A stretch of 64,000 nt of DNA from SIG480 sp045539475 (GTDB lineage: Bacteria > Bacillota > Clostridia > Oscillospirales > JAAYXM01): contig JAZQFJ010000045.1 of assembly GCA_045539475.1 (NCBI GenBank), positions 1 to 64,000 on the forward strand, in the 5' to 3' direction. The notes below the pieces were generated by a model. It had not been told where the DNA came from. It saw only the letters and a program-made list of their open reading frames with translations, and did not search any database. This document shows, in pieces, positions 17,086 to 25,382 of this stretch (positions are counted from its first letter, which is position 1; the number at the start of each line of letters is the position of its first letter). Position numbers and translations under genes: made by a program.

Positions 17086-18231
17086 ATGTTAACACAAAAT
17101 TTATTTAACAAAAAGCCAAAAACTTTCATGGACTATGAGCCTGGTAAGTTGCCAAACAACAAAGATTGGGACACGCAGACGAAATCCGAAACCAAAAATT
17201 ATGCCCCTTTTGCATCAAATGTGAAAATAGTCGGAAACAATGTAACAAAAAAGGACTACGATGATTTCTTTGAAGGGTTCAATGACCCGTACGGAGAAAA
17301 AAGAGAGCAAGAACAACAACGAAAAGAAAGGCTTGCTAACATTCGTGCAAACGCGGATAAGCAAAACCGGTATTCTCAGAGTGCATCCACTTTACAAACA
17401 GATGCGTTTGTTAAAGGATTTAATAAAGAAAAAACAACCGGCATATTAAATCCACATCCTCCCTATGATACCGACCGTGCTTTTGGATTACTCGGTACAG
17501 AAGAGAGCGAATTAAAATCGACGCTGCAAAAACTCAACGCTTCTCCTGCGATAACAAATGCTATCAATCGCAATCCCAATGCCAAAAGCGAATACAAACC
17601 CATCGGCACACATGATCCGAATGAAGAACCTGTTATAACACAATTGTCAAATGATGAGAAAACTTCGGATTTTACTGAGGTATTAGGTAATACATTAAAA
17701 AGATCATTTTTTGAAGCTTTTGCTCCGGATTATTTAAAACCATCCAGACATACTGCACTATGGTTTGTCGGTGCTGAAACCTACTTGAAGCATAAAGGTT
17801 ATGATACTTCTGCATGGTTACTAAAACACTCTTTGCAACCAAATCCCGAAGATGTTTATAGGGATGATAATTCAAGAATTGCACAGCTTATCAAAAATGA
17901 TCCGGCGTTTGTGAAAGAACTCGACATAGCAATTGCCAATAGCGATGGGAAAACATTGGATAAAACAATTTCTGTTTCATTTAAGCAGGGAGATTTATAT
18001 TATTCCATACATAAAAACGATATAAAACTAACCGGATATAAAGATGAAAATGGAAAATGGAAAATTTCCGCAAGGTTGTCTGATGAATATAATTTCTCGG
18101 AACTTACTTCATGGATGGATGGTGAAGATGCTACATTGGGTACATTGGCTAATGATGTAGCGTATTTTTCTGAAAAGATTGGTGCGATAACTCCATACAA
18201 TATTTATGTCGATTTTAATATTGAAAGGTAG
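17086..18231 (+). CDS. Putative polymorphic toxin, cassette 1 (381 aa)
   Basis: Residues 1-98 are identical to those of the protein at 19316-20521 except at two positions; after QNRYSQ the two diverge completely. Such a shared head with exchanged tails is the hallmark of polymorphic toxins. The head is polar, has no signal peptide or transmembrane segment, and contains a charged coiled-coil-like stretch (residues about 71-95). Short FFEGFN and FVKGFN motifs are seen. The C-terminal ~190 residues are a compact domain with WLLKHSLQ, GDLYYSIHKNDIKLTGY and EYNFSEL, a pattern I associate with tail domains of secreted bacterial proteins but cannot name. The next gene, seven bases away, encodes a lipoprotein that could give immunity. 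How it is exported is unknown. Confidence 0.65.
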   Translation: MLTQNLFNKKPKTFMDYEPGKLPNNKDWDTQTKSETKNYAPFASNVKIVGNNVTKKDYDDFFEGFNDPYGEKREQEQQRKERLANIRANADKQNRYSQSASTLQTDAFVKGFNKEKTTGILNPHPPYDTDRAFGLLGTEESELKSTLQKLNASPAITNAINRNPNAKSEYKPIGTHDPNEEPVITQLSNDEKTSDFTEVLGNTLKRSFFEAFAPDYLKPSRHTALWFVGAETYLKHKGYDTSAWLLKHSLQPNPEDVYRDDNSRIAQLIKNDPAFVKELDIAIANSDGKTLDKTISVSFKQGDLYYSIHKNDIKLTGYKDENGKWKISARLSDEYNFSELTSWMDGEDATLGTLANDVAYFSEKIGAITPYNIYVDFNIER

Positions 18232-18237
18232 AGTTTT

Positions 18238-18843
18238 ATGAAAAAAATCTTTTTGCTCGTTTTGACACTTTTACTTTTAACATCCTGTAGTAGCAGTGTG
18301 GAATTAAATCCCGAATGGTATCCTCACGGATGGGCAGGTAAAGATACTATTTTTGTCTCCCGACCAAATGGAAAATTCAGTATCGGGCAATATTCTAAAA
18401 GTCAAGCTCTCGCTGTAAACACCGATGACGAAAGGCATGACATCCTTCTTTCTTCAGTAACTGACCATAAACGAATCGAAGATAAAGTGTATGTATATTC
18501 CGATGAAGGATATTGCGTTATTGATGAAACTGCCAACACCGCAGAAGTTTTGGTTATCGTGGAAGATCAGTATGCGTTATCGGGTACGGATGATCCTGCC
18601 GTCACATATCTAAAATCATTTGACGATTTTTCAGACAAGGCAAAAAAGATTTTTACAGAGATGGGGCAATACTGGTCTGACAAAGAATATCGTAGATACG
18701 GTTCAAATGACAAAATATATCCTGACGGGACCATTGAATATTCGGATGGTGGTTTATATCAGATGGTAGTAATTTATGTTATACTTCAACTACTTGTTGC
18801 TACTGTCCTTGTAATTATTAGATTGCGTGCGCGAAAAAAATAA
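18238..18843 (+). CDS. Putative immunity lipoprotein, cassette 1 (201 aa)
   Basis: A signal peptide with a lipobox (LLLLTSC, Cys near residue 17) predicts a lipid-anchored protein. A second hydrophobic helix near the C-terminus (VVIYVILQLLVATVLVII) is followed by RLRARKK. The middle is acidic and contains FDDFSDKAKKIFTEM. It starts seven bases after the toxin-like gene. Its place and membrane location fit an immunity protein protecting against an incoming toxin. There is no recognised family; the role is inferred from context only. Confidence 0.6.
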   Translation: MKKIFLLVLTLLLLTSCSSSVELNPEWYPHGWAGKDTIFVSRPNGKFSIGQYSKSQALAVNTDDERHDILLSSVTDHKRIEDKVYVYSDEGYCVIDETANTAEVLVIVEDQYALSGTDDPAVTYLKSFDDFSDKAKKIFTEMGQYWSDKEYRRYGSNDKIYPDGTIEYSDGGLYQMVVIYVILQLLVATVLVIIRLRARKK

Positions 18844-18942
18844 TTTCTTTTGCGTTTCGCTTGTAATTTTATCCACCTACGGTTAATTTAGCAGTGAGTG
18901 GATTTTTTCTCTAAAGCTACTATTTATACAACTTCAGAATAT

Positions 18943-18978
18943 ATTGTGCATATGGGTGGCAGAGCTCCTTCTCCGCCA
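18943..18978 (+). repeat. att-like repeat ending in the tRNA-Ser 3' end (cassette 1 end)
   Basis: It ends with CCTTCTCCGCCA (18967-18978), identical to the last 12 bases of tRNA-Ser. The 24 bases before are similar to those before the copy at 20926-20961 (ATTGT, TGGCA and GCT shared in register) but unlike the tRNA. Confidence 0.7.
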
Positions 18979-19010
18979 AAAACTGACAAGTTTCAACTTG
19001 TCAGTTTTTT
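18979..19010 (+). terminator. Terminator of cassette 1
   Basis: AAAACTGACAAG pairs with CTTGTCAGTTTT around TTTCAA and ends in a T-run. It directly follows the tRNA-end repeat, as the native terminator follows the tRNA. Confidence 0.85.
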
Positions 19011-19075
19011 ACTTTTCACTATTCTCTTTTATCTATTCTCTCTTCACAAAAAGTGTATTTACATAAAACTTAAGT

Positions 19076-19084
19076 TCTCCGCCA
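19076..19084 (+). repeat. att-like copy of the tRNA-Ser 3' end (cassette 2 start)
   Basis: TCTCCGCCA plus GAAAAACCTCATC, the same as at 16847. From here to about 19610 the DNA is nearly identical to 16847-17380. Confidence 0.6.
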
Positions 19085-19315
19085 GAAAAACCTCATCATT
19101 CTCTCATGAAAAAACGGCAAAAAGTTGGCGGAATTTTGGCAGAAACTTGGCAACACAAAAAATAAATTCTGTGTTATAATTTATGGCAATGATGCTTTTG
19201 GAGTGAACGTCTGTGAATTTGTGCGCGATTCATGAAGGATGCTCCGTGTGCGCAAAGTATCAGGTTTGTATTGAAAAAACAATACAAATAAATTATAATA
19301 GAAAGGTAAACAACA

Positions 19316-20521
19316 ATGTTAACACAAAATTTATTTAACAAAAAGCCAAAAACTTTTATGGACTATGAGCCTGGTAAGTTGCCAAGCAACAAAGATTGGG
19401 ACACGCAGACGAAATCCGAAACCAAAAATTATGCCCCTTTTGCATCAAATGTGAAAATAGTCGGAGACAATGTAACAAAAAAGGACTACGATGATTTCTT
19501 TGAAGGGTTCAATGACCCGTACGGAGAAAAAAGAGAGCAAGAACAGCAACGAAAAGAAAGGCTTGCTAACATTCGTGCAAACGCTGATAAGCAAAACCGG
19601 TATTCTCAAAATAACTCATTTCTCGAAGGTTTCAATTCTGCTGGAATTACGAAAAAAAGCAGAAAAGGAAACGGCATGTTTCAAAAAACAAAACCGGAGA
19701 TTACAAAACTTCCCTTTAACCCATCACAAGAAGTGAAAATTGAGAAAATGCCAGGCGGTCCAAATAAACCATTATCCTTTATTCAATATGTAAATGGAGA
19801 AACAAATGACCCGTGGGGGTCTTCTCTCGGTGGTGATTTGAAGTCCAACGAAGACAAGGCTCTTTTTCTTGAAGGTTTTGCGGGAGAGTCTAAACAACCA
19901 CAAAACAAAACCCAAGATAAAGATGCCATAGAGTTTGGAGTAGATTCCGAAACCTATAAAATTCTTCAGGATCTCAGTAAACGATGGTATGCAACTTCTG
20001 ATTCTGCAGAAAAAGACAGACTGCACGAGGTAGCAGAGAAAGTAAGGATGTATCATCGTCAAGGAACTCCAATTTTTGATAAGCACGATGCGATAATGAA
20101 TCTTTTGCACGAAAATAAAAAAAGGGCTCAAGATTATCAGAAAACGATGACAGAAGGTTTTCCAGGCTTTCTTTATCGAATGTCTGACGGAAACTATATG
20201 TTAGATTCCTCAACATATCTTATCGGAATGGTCGATGAAGGTGAATGGGACTACAAGTACAATAAAGATTGGCAAGTGCCACACGATCACTTCGATGGCA
20301 AATATATGGATACCCCCGGAAGTAATTATAGAAATTGGTTGCCATGGATGTATTTTGATGGTCGATTGATTTCAGCTGATAAACTTGGCAATATGAATAT
20401 GGCGTATGTTGGCAAAAATATGGGATTACCCGAGTGGGTGTACAAAAACATTACTACCACAGATAAAGATGATGCGGAGTGGGTTCAGTACGGCATTGAC
20501 CTTGCAAATTCAGGGAGGTAA
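19316..20521 (+). CDS. Putative polymorphic toxin with Ntox44-like C-terminal domain, cassette 2 (401 aa)
   Basis: Residues 1-98 match the cassette 1 protein (two differences). A linker follows with repeated FFEGFN, FLEGFN and FLEGFA motifs and NDPYG/NDPWG turns. The C-terminal ~170 residues contain GEWDYKYNKDWQ, then LGNMNMAYVGKNMGLPEWV, then DDAEWVQYGIDLANSG. This order matches, from memory, the polymorphic toxin domain Ntox44 (bacterial toxin 44: WDYK, GNxNYGxxGxxxG, QxGI). The adjacent gene, whose ribosome site GGGAGG lies in the last codons of this one, encodes a small membrane protein, the likely immunity factor. No secretion signal is visible. Confidence 0.7.
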   Translation: MLTQNLFNKKPKTFMDYEPGKLPSNKDWDTQTKSETKNYAPFASNVKIVGDNVTKKDYDDFFEGFNDPYGEKREQEQQRKERLANIRANADKQNRYSQNNSFLEGFNSAGITKKSRKGNGMFQKTKPEITKLPFNPSQEVKIEKMPGGPNKPLSFIQYVNGETNDPWGSSLGGDLKSNEDKALFLEGFAGESKQPQNKTQDKDAIEFGVDSETYKILQDLSKRWYATSDSAEKDRLHEVAEKVRMYHRQGTPIFDKHDAIMNLLHENKKRAQDYQKTMTEGFPGFLYRMSDGNYMLDSSTYLIGMVDEGEWDYKYNKDWQVPHDHFDGKYMDTPGSNYRNWLPWMYFDGRLISADKLGNMNMAYVGKNMGLPEWVYKNITTTDKDDAEWVQYGIDLANSGR

Positions 20522-20525
20522 ACTC

Positions 20526-20846
20526 ATGAAGAAACATTTTCTCGTTAATACATTGTTTTCTCTTGCTTTCATTATTTTCGACCCATTTTTAATCTGGTGC
20601 AGTGATTTAGCTGATGTGTATAGCTTGGGCGCAGAAATGGTTTTAGGAATGTTAATACCTTTTGTTTTCTTCCTTTTTATTCTCTTTGCCATTTTCTCTG
20701 TATCACTTTCTTTGTACAAAGCCATTGCTACGAAAGACATAAAGCAAACTATACCAACTTTGGTGCTCATTGCATTTGTAACACTGTATATTACTTTGTC
20801 AACACAAGACAGTCTATGGGTTCGTGTCATTGAATATTGTAAATAA
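20526..20846 (+). CDS. Putative membrane immunity protein, cassette 2 (106 aa)
   Basis: The ATG at 20526, seven bases after GGGAGG, is preferred over starts inside the toxin gene. Three hydrophobic segments are seen: FLVNTLFSLAFIIF, MLIPFVFFLFILFAIF and PTLVLIAFVTLYITL. It follows the Ntox44-like gene by four bases. Size, membrane nature and position fit a toxin immunity protein. It is unrelated in sequence to the lipoprotein of cassette 1, as expected if each protects against a different tail domain. Confidence 0.6.
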   Translation: MKKHFLVNTLFSLAFIIFDPFLIWCSDLADVYSLGAEMVLGMLIPFVFFLFILFAIFSVSLSLYKAIATKDIKQTIPTLVLIAFVTLYITLSTQDSLWVRVIEYCK

Positions 20847-20925
20847 TGCGACGCAAAGTAAAAACAACATACCTAACCACCTCACAAAATCAATAATGAG
20901 ATGAAATCCCAAAATAGAACAAGGC

Positions 20926-20961
20926 ATTGTACACACTCGTGGCAACGCTCCTTCTCCGCCA
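20926..20961 (+). repeat. att-like repeat ending in the tRNA-Ser 3' end (cassette 2 end)
   Basis: It ends in CCTTCTCCGCCA (20950-20961), the same 12 bases as the tRNA end, with an upstream arm similar to that at 18943-18966. Confidence 0.7.
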
Positions 20962-20963
20962 AC

Positions 20964-21006
20964 AAAAAAGTCACTTTTGTCTATCAAGACAAAGGTGACT
21001 TTTTTA
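20964..21006. terminator. Bidirectional terminator of cassette 2 and the sodium symporter gene
   Basis: AAAAAAGTCAC and GTGACTTTTTT flank a further paired TTTGTC/GACAAA and a TATCAA loop. T-runs occur on both strands, between convergent genes. Confidence 0.85.
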
Positions 21007-21109
21007 AATGTTGTTTGCCTGCGGCAAATGATGTTGGCGTTGCCAATGATGTTCGATTCGCGAATGATGTGTGCCTTGCGGCAGGATTTTGCATATTTTA
21101 CTGTTATTC

Positions 21110-22474
21110 TTATATCTTAAATATTCCGAATGCATCAAGAACAGACGATACAAGGATGAGAACGATGCATATAGGTGCAACGTACTTTATAATCACCTCA
21201 AAAAGTCTCCTCTTCTTGAACTTAGAATTAAGCTCAACTTCTTCAATAACTGTTTTCGGCTTAATTACATAACCTACAAAGATGCAGGTAAGGAAAGCAA
21301 CTATCGGCATAAGCACGCTGTTGCTTATGAAATCGAAGAAGTCAAGGAACTGAAGACCGATGATCGTGACATTTCCGAGCGGTCCGTAGCCGAGCGAGGA
21401 AAGAAGCCCGAGCGCAACGGAGAAGACGAACACGACAAGGCATGAAAGCTTGCGGGAAAGCTTCGTCTTATCACAAACTATGGAAACAACTGTTTCAAAC
21501 AATGAAATGGACGATGTGAGCGCCGCAAAAAGAACGAGAAGGAAGAACGCAATGCCGACAACCGTTCCGGCAGGCATCGTCTCAAAGACCTTCGGAAGTG
21601 TTACGAACATAAGGCTCGGACCCTTACCGAGAGCCTCGGGGGTTCCGCCGGAGAATACGAACACAGCCGGGATAATCATAAGACCTGCAAGAACCGCGAT
21701 GCCCGTATCGAAAATCTCTATCTGGGAAACGGAGGATTCGAGGTTAACATCCTTCTTCATATATGAGCCGTAGGTTATCATAATTCCCATCGCAAGAGAC
21801 ATTGAGTAGAAAAGCTGCCCCATAGCGGCAAGAACCGTTGTTGCGGAGAATTTTGAAAGGTCCGGAAGGAGATAGTACTTAACGCCTTCTAGTGCGCCCG
21901 GCATACATACCGAATAAACCGCAATAACAATTGAGAGTACAACAAGAATCGGCATCATAACCTTTGATACCTTCTCTATGCCCTTTTCAACGCCGCAGAG
22001 AACAACAATCGCAGTTATTCCGATAAAGGCAAGGAACCAAAAAATCGGTTCTCCGGTCTGTGAGATAAAGCCGGTAAAATAAGAATCACCTGCAGCTGCA
22101 CCGGCGCCGCCGCTTGCAAACGCATAAAGATACTTCGTTACCCAGCCGCCTATTACGGAATAATACGGCAGAATAATCGCCGGAATAATCGCCGCGATGT
22201 ATCCGATGAATGAATACTTTTTGTTAAGCGCGCGGTATGCACCAATTGCTGAAAGACCCGTTTTTCTTCCGATTGCAATTTCTGCCGTCATCAGCGCAAA
22301 GCCGAAGGTAATCGCAAGAAGGATGTATACAAGGAGAAAAATGCCGCCGCCGTATTTCGCAGCGAGATACGGGAATCTCCATATATTACCAAGCCCGACT
22401 GCCGAGCCCGCAGCAGCAAGAACAAAGCCTATCTTGCCGGTAAAGCTGCTTCTGTTTTCGTTTGACATACTCAT
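21110..22474 (-). CDS. Sodium:neurotransmitter symporter family amino acid transporter
   Basis: A 454-residue inner-membrane protein with about 11 transmembrane helices, the size of bacterial NSS transporters such as MhsT. The N-terminal signature AAAGSAVGLGNIWRFPYLAAKYGGG carries the sodium and substrate site of helix 1. It should import an amino acid with sodium. AAAGGAT precedes the ATG. It is a single gene, convergent with the toxin cassettes and separated from tRNA-Arg by a strong terminator. The substrate cannot be read from the sequence. Confidence 0.93.
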   Translation of the reverse strand: MSMSNENRSSFTGKIGFVLAAAGSAVGLGNIWRFPYLAAKYGGGIFLLVYILLAITFGFALMTAEIAIGRKTGLSAIGAYRALNKKYSFIGYIAAIIPAIILPYYSVIGGWVTKYLYAFASGGAGAAAGDSYFTGFISQTGEPIFWFLAFIGITAIVVLCGVEKGIEKVSKVMMPILVVLSIVIAVYSVCMPGALEGVKYYLLPDLSKFSATTVLAAMGQLFYSMSLAMGIMITYGSYMKKDVNLESSVSQIEIFDTGIAVLAGLMIIPAVFVFSGGTPEALGKGPSLMFVTLPKVFETMPAGTVVGIAFFLLVLFAALTSSISLFETVVSIVCDKTKLSRKLSCLVVFVFSVALGLLSSLGYGPLGNVTIIGLQFLDFFDFISNSVLMPIVAFLTCIFVGYVIKPKTVIEEVELNSKFKKRRLFEVIIKYVAPICIVLILVSSVLDAFGIFKI

Positions 22475-22554
22475 CTATCCTTTTCTGTAATATGATACTA
22501 TATTCTACCATATTCTCTGCCATAATACAAGCATTTTCTTGTTTTTAACGAGTT

Positions 22555-22586
22555 AAAACTCCCTGTGCAAAAGCACAGGGAGTTTT
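22555..22586 (-). terminator. Terminator of tRNA-Arg
   Basis: A perfect 14-base-pair stem (AAAACTCCCTGTGC with its complement) with a four-base loop and a T-run directly after the CCA on the minus strand. Confidence 0.9.
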
Positions 22587-22660
22587 GGCACCCGCAACAG
22601 GAATCGAACCTGTAACTAACCCTTAGGAGGGGTTTATTATATCCATTTAACTATGCAGGC
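22586..22660 (-). tRNA. tRNA-Arg(CCU)
   Basis: The minus strand starts GCCTGCA and ends TGCGGGT-G-CCA, with GTTCGATTC as T-loop. The anticodon arm AACCC-CTCCTAA-GGGTT gives anticodon CCU. CCA is encoded. Confidence 0.95.
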
Positions 22661-22673
22661 AATTACCTATATA

Positions 22674-22702
22674 ATTTTAATACACATCAGCCAACTTGTC
22701 AA
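22674..22702 (-). promoter_or_regulatory. Promoter of tRNA-Arg
   Basis: On the minus strand TTGACA (22697-22702) and TAAAAT (22674-22679) are 17 bases apart, 13 bases from the tRNA. A hairpin (ACATCAGCC, 22684-22692, with GGCTGATGT, 22710-22718) overlaps it and may mark the end of the upstream permease transcript. Confidence 0.8.
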
Positions 22703-22734
22703 GTAAGTCGGCTGATGTTTTTTGTATTCAGCGT

Positions 22735-24126
22735 TCAGTTTTCTTTTTTTTGATTTTTGAGCAAAAGCCCAAGCGTCATAAACACGGCAAATACGATGAG
22801 ATACCACACGCACGCAAGCTTATGTGCGCGCACCGTTGCATAAATCATAAACGCAGATGCGCAAACCGCAAGCGCCGGAACAACAAATCTCCGCAGCGCG
22901 TTTTCGTCTTTTGCCTTTCTCATCCACGCAATGAATATTGGAATATACAGTGCATACATCGTAAGAATCGGAAGCTCCGTCGGGTCAAACACCAAAAATC
23001 CTACGCCGTCACCCGCAATGTTTGTGAAATAAAAATAAGCATACCACAGAACAACGCAGATAAGACCGAACACGGACGAATTTGTTGCCATATTCGTGTC
23101 CTCGTCAATTGTTTTGAATATGTGCGGTGCCGGACCCTCTTCGCGCACCGCAAGAGAATACGCTCCGCGGCTGCAGCCGAGCATAAGTCCGTTAAGCGTA
23201 CCTATGCACGATATTGCGATAAACAGATTGAGAATATTACCGAAAACGTTCCCGAAAAGATTTGTAAATGCAACTGTTGCGCCATGGTCGATCAGCTCGC
23301 GGTTTGTCGCACCTCCCGCAACTCCCACAAAATACAAAACATAAACACTGATTATAATAATACACCCTGCAATCAGCGCAATAGGAAGGTTTCTCTTTGA
23401 ATTTTTAAGCTCGGAATTGATTGATGTAGCAATTATCCAGCCTTCATATGCAAACGCCGTGGCGCACACCGATGCAAGCAGCGGATTATCAACAACCGAA
23501 ACGCCCGCAGCGGGTGTTGTGAAGTTATGTGCAAGCCCGCCGGTTGCAATGCCGTATATTATTCCGCCAACCGCCATAACGCCGAGCGGCACGAGCTTTA
23601 TAAGCGTTGTGCTCACCTGCAGCTTTCCGGCAAGGCGCGGAGAAAGCGCATTTACGGAAAAGGCAAGAATCATAAATAACATAGCAAGCACCATGCATTC
23701 CGGTCCCACGGCACAGCCACCCTCTGCCGCCGGAATCAGAAGCGGGAAATCCGGATTTACGGAGGTTATGAAAACAAGCGTATATCGCGCCGAAAGCCAT
23801 GCAAGTGCCATTGTGAGGGTGGGATAGTAAAACGTTGCGAGAAACCACCCGATGAAATATGCATAATTTTTTCCGAGCGTTGCCTCGGCATAGTCTACAA
23901 TACCGTTTACCTTTTCATATTTCTGCGCCATAGATGAAAAAGCGAGTACACAAAAAAGCATTACAAAGCCGCCGATTATCCACGCAATTATGCCCAGCGG
24001 CATATTTCCGCCCGTCTTTTCCAGAATTTCCTGTGCTTTAAAGAATACACCGCTGCCGATAACTATTCCGACAACAAGACAAATCGCCGTGAACAGCCCG
24101 TAGCGTCTCTCAAACTGATTGCTCAT
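22735..24126 (-). CDS. APC-superfamily amino acid permease
   Basis: A 463-residue membrane protein with about 12 helices. Helix 1 carries VGIVIGSGVFF, the unwound glycine-rich substrate segment of APC transporters; SVCATAFAYEGWIIAT is the helix 6 counterpart. It most resembles LAT/SteT-type amino acid exchangers. It is the last gene of a closely spaced minus-strand series (20 bases after the pseudouridine synthase gene). The substrate is not predictable. Confidence 0.9.
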   Translation of the reverse strand: MSNQFERRYGLFTAICLVVGIVIGSGVFFKAQEILEKTGGNMPLGIIAWIIGGFVMLFCVLAFSSMAQKYEKVNGIVDYAEATLGKNYAYFIGWFLATFYYPTLTMALAWLSARYTLVFITSVNPDFPLLIPAAEGGCAVGPECMVLAMLFMILAFSVNALSPRLAGKLQVSTTLIKLVPLGVMAVGGIIYGIATGGLAHNFTTPAAGVSVVDNPLLASVCATAFAYEGWIIATSINSELKNSKRNLPIALIAGCIIIISVYVLYFVGVAGGATNRELIDHGATVAFTNLFGNVFGNILNLFIAISCIGTLNGLMLGCSRGAYSLAVREEGPAPHIFKTIDEDTNMATNSSVFGLICVVLWYAYFYFTNIAGDGVGFLVFDPTELPILTMYALYIPIFIAWMRKAKDENALRRFVVPALAVCASAFMIYATVRAHKLACVWYLIVFAVFMTLGLLLKNQKKEN

Positions 24127-24146
24127 ATTTTATACCCATTCCTGAA

Positions 24147-24989
24147 TTATTTTTTAGGGAGCGCAAATTTCCGCTCTGCAGAAGCTTTTATAACTATCTC
24201 TTTTCCCGTTACGGGGTGAACAAAGCCCAGTGCCGATGCGTGAAGCCCGAGCCTTCCGACAGGATTTGAAGACGAGCCGTATTTCTTATCCCCGACAACA
24301 GGGTTCCCAAGCTCCTTCATATGCACACGGATCTGATTTTTGCGCCCGGTCTGTAACCTTACGCGCACAAGCGAAAATCCCGCCCGCTCGCTTATCACTT
24401 CATAATCTGTTATTGCTCGCTTACCCTCACGCGCGGAGTACATAACGTGCGCACGGTTTTCCGCAATAAAGCTGTCACATCTCCCCTTCTTCTTATCAAA
24501 GCTTCCCTCACATATTGCAAGATATTCACGAAGGCTTATGCGCTCATTCCAATCCTCCTGCAGTGCATCACGAATCTTCGCGCTCTTCGCAAAAAGAAGG
24601 ACACCCGACGTGTCACGGTCAAGACGGTGAACAACGAAAATATCCCCGCGCCGCATTTCGGAAAGCGCGACGTACGCCGTGCGGATTTTCTCTCCGTCGG
24701 TTGCAACGGTAAGCAGCCCAGCCGGCTTGTTTACCGCGAGAAGATATTCATCCTCGTATATTATCTGAAGTCCGCGCTTTGTCTGCGTTCCCTCTCCAAG
24801 CAGTATTTTGACGCTATCTCCCTCTCTTAACGGATGGTTGAATTTCGTCGTGACAACACCGTTTACAAGCACCTGCCGGTGTTCAAGATAGGATTTCACT
24901 TTTCCCCGCGGAAGATTTTTCAGTTCTTCATACAAAAGCTTTAAAAGCTCACCGTCGGATGATATATTAATTATAATGTCCCTTTTCAC
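24147..24989 (-). CDS. RluA-family pseudouridine synthase
   Basis: A 280-residue cytoplasmic RNA modification enzyme. An N-terminal S4-like RNA-binding part (KSYLEHRQVLVNGVVTTKFNHPLREGDSV) precedes the catalytic domain, which has HRLDRDTSGVLLFAKS with the catalytic Asp, and GRKNQIRVHMKELGNPVVGDKKYG near the end. It should isomerise uridines in 23S rRNA or tRNA; the exact target is not clear. It lies six bases after the ArsR gene. Confidence 0.93.
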   Translation of the reverse strand: MKRDIIINISSDGELLKLLYEELKNLPRGKVKSYLEHRQVLVNGVVTTKFNHPLREGDSVKILLGEGTQTKRGLQIIYEDEYLLAVNKPAGLLTVATDGEKIRTAYVALSEMRRGDIFVVHRLDRDTSGVLLFAKSAKIRDALQEDWNERISLREYLAICEGSFDKKKGRCDSFIAENRAHVMYSAREGKRAITDYEVISERAGFSLVRVRLQTGRKNQIRVHMKELGNPVVGDKKYGSSSNPVGRLGLHASALGFVHPVTGKEIVIKASAERKFALPKK

Positions 24990-24995
24990 TTTCTC

Positions 24996-25364
24996 TTACT
25001 CCTCAATATGCTCCATACCCATTTTTATAATTGTACGCACATGGTCATCTGCAAGCGAATAAAAAACGCTTTTCCCCTCCCTGCGGCTCTTTACAAGCTT
25101 TGCCCGCTTAAGTGCATTTAACTGATGCGATACGGCAGAGCTTGTCATGCCCAGTGCTTCGGCGAGGTCGCAAGTGCACACCTCTGCCTCGAAGAGTACG
25201 AATAGAATTTTCATACGGGTAGAGTCACCGAACATTTTAAAGAGCTCGGCGAGGTCAAAAAGCTTTTCATCGGCAGGCATTTCTTTTGCTATAACCGCAA
25301 GAAGCTCGCTGTGGACCTCCGAAACCTCGCACCTCTCATTTTCAAAATCATTGTTCATTTGCAT
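24996..25364 (-). CDS. ArsR/SmtB-family metal-sensing repressor (CadC-like)
   Basis: A 122-residue winged-helix repressor. EVCTCDLAEALGMTSSAVSHQLNALKRAKLV contains the recognition helix and the C-x-C metal-binding motif typical of CadC/CmtR-like sensors (compare ELCVCDLA). It follows the P-type ATPase gene by 18 bases and probably controls the efflux operon through the inverted repeat at 27207-27224. The likely inducers are Zn, Cd or Pb. Confidence 0.93.
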   Translation of the reverse strand: MQMNNDFENERCEVSEVHSELLAVIAKEMPADEKLFDLAELFKMFGDSTRMKILFVLFEAEVCTCDLAEALGMTSSAVSHQLNALKRAKLVKSRREGKSVFYSLADDHVRTIIKMGMEHIEE

Positions 25365-25382
25365 TTTTCCACCCTTTCTTGC

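Larger units (their letters stand above)
18844..19315 (+). other. Gene-free stretch between cassettes 1 and 2
   Basis: It holds a 36-base att-like repeat (18943-18978), a terminator (18979-19010), a ~65-base AT-rich spacer, the second att-like block (19076-19084), and the conserved ~230-base leader of cassette 2 with the same inverted repeats as in cassette 1. No gene is supported. Confidence 0.6.

Noticed and set aside
22696..23400. A 234-codon plus-strand frame opposite the APC permease gene
   Set aside because: It is antisense to a clear transporter and its product is an improbable, strongly basic sequence.
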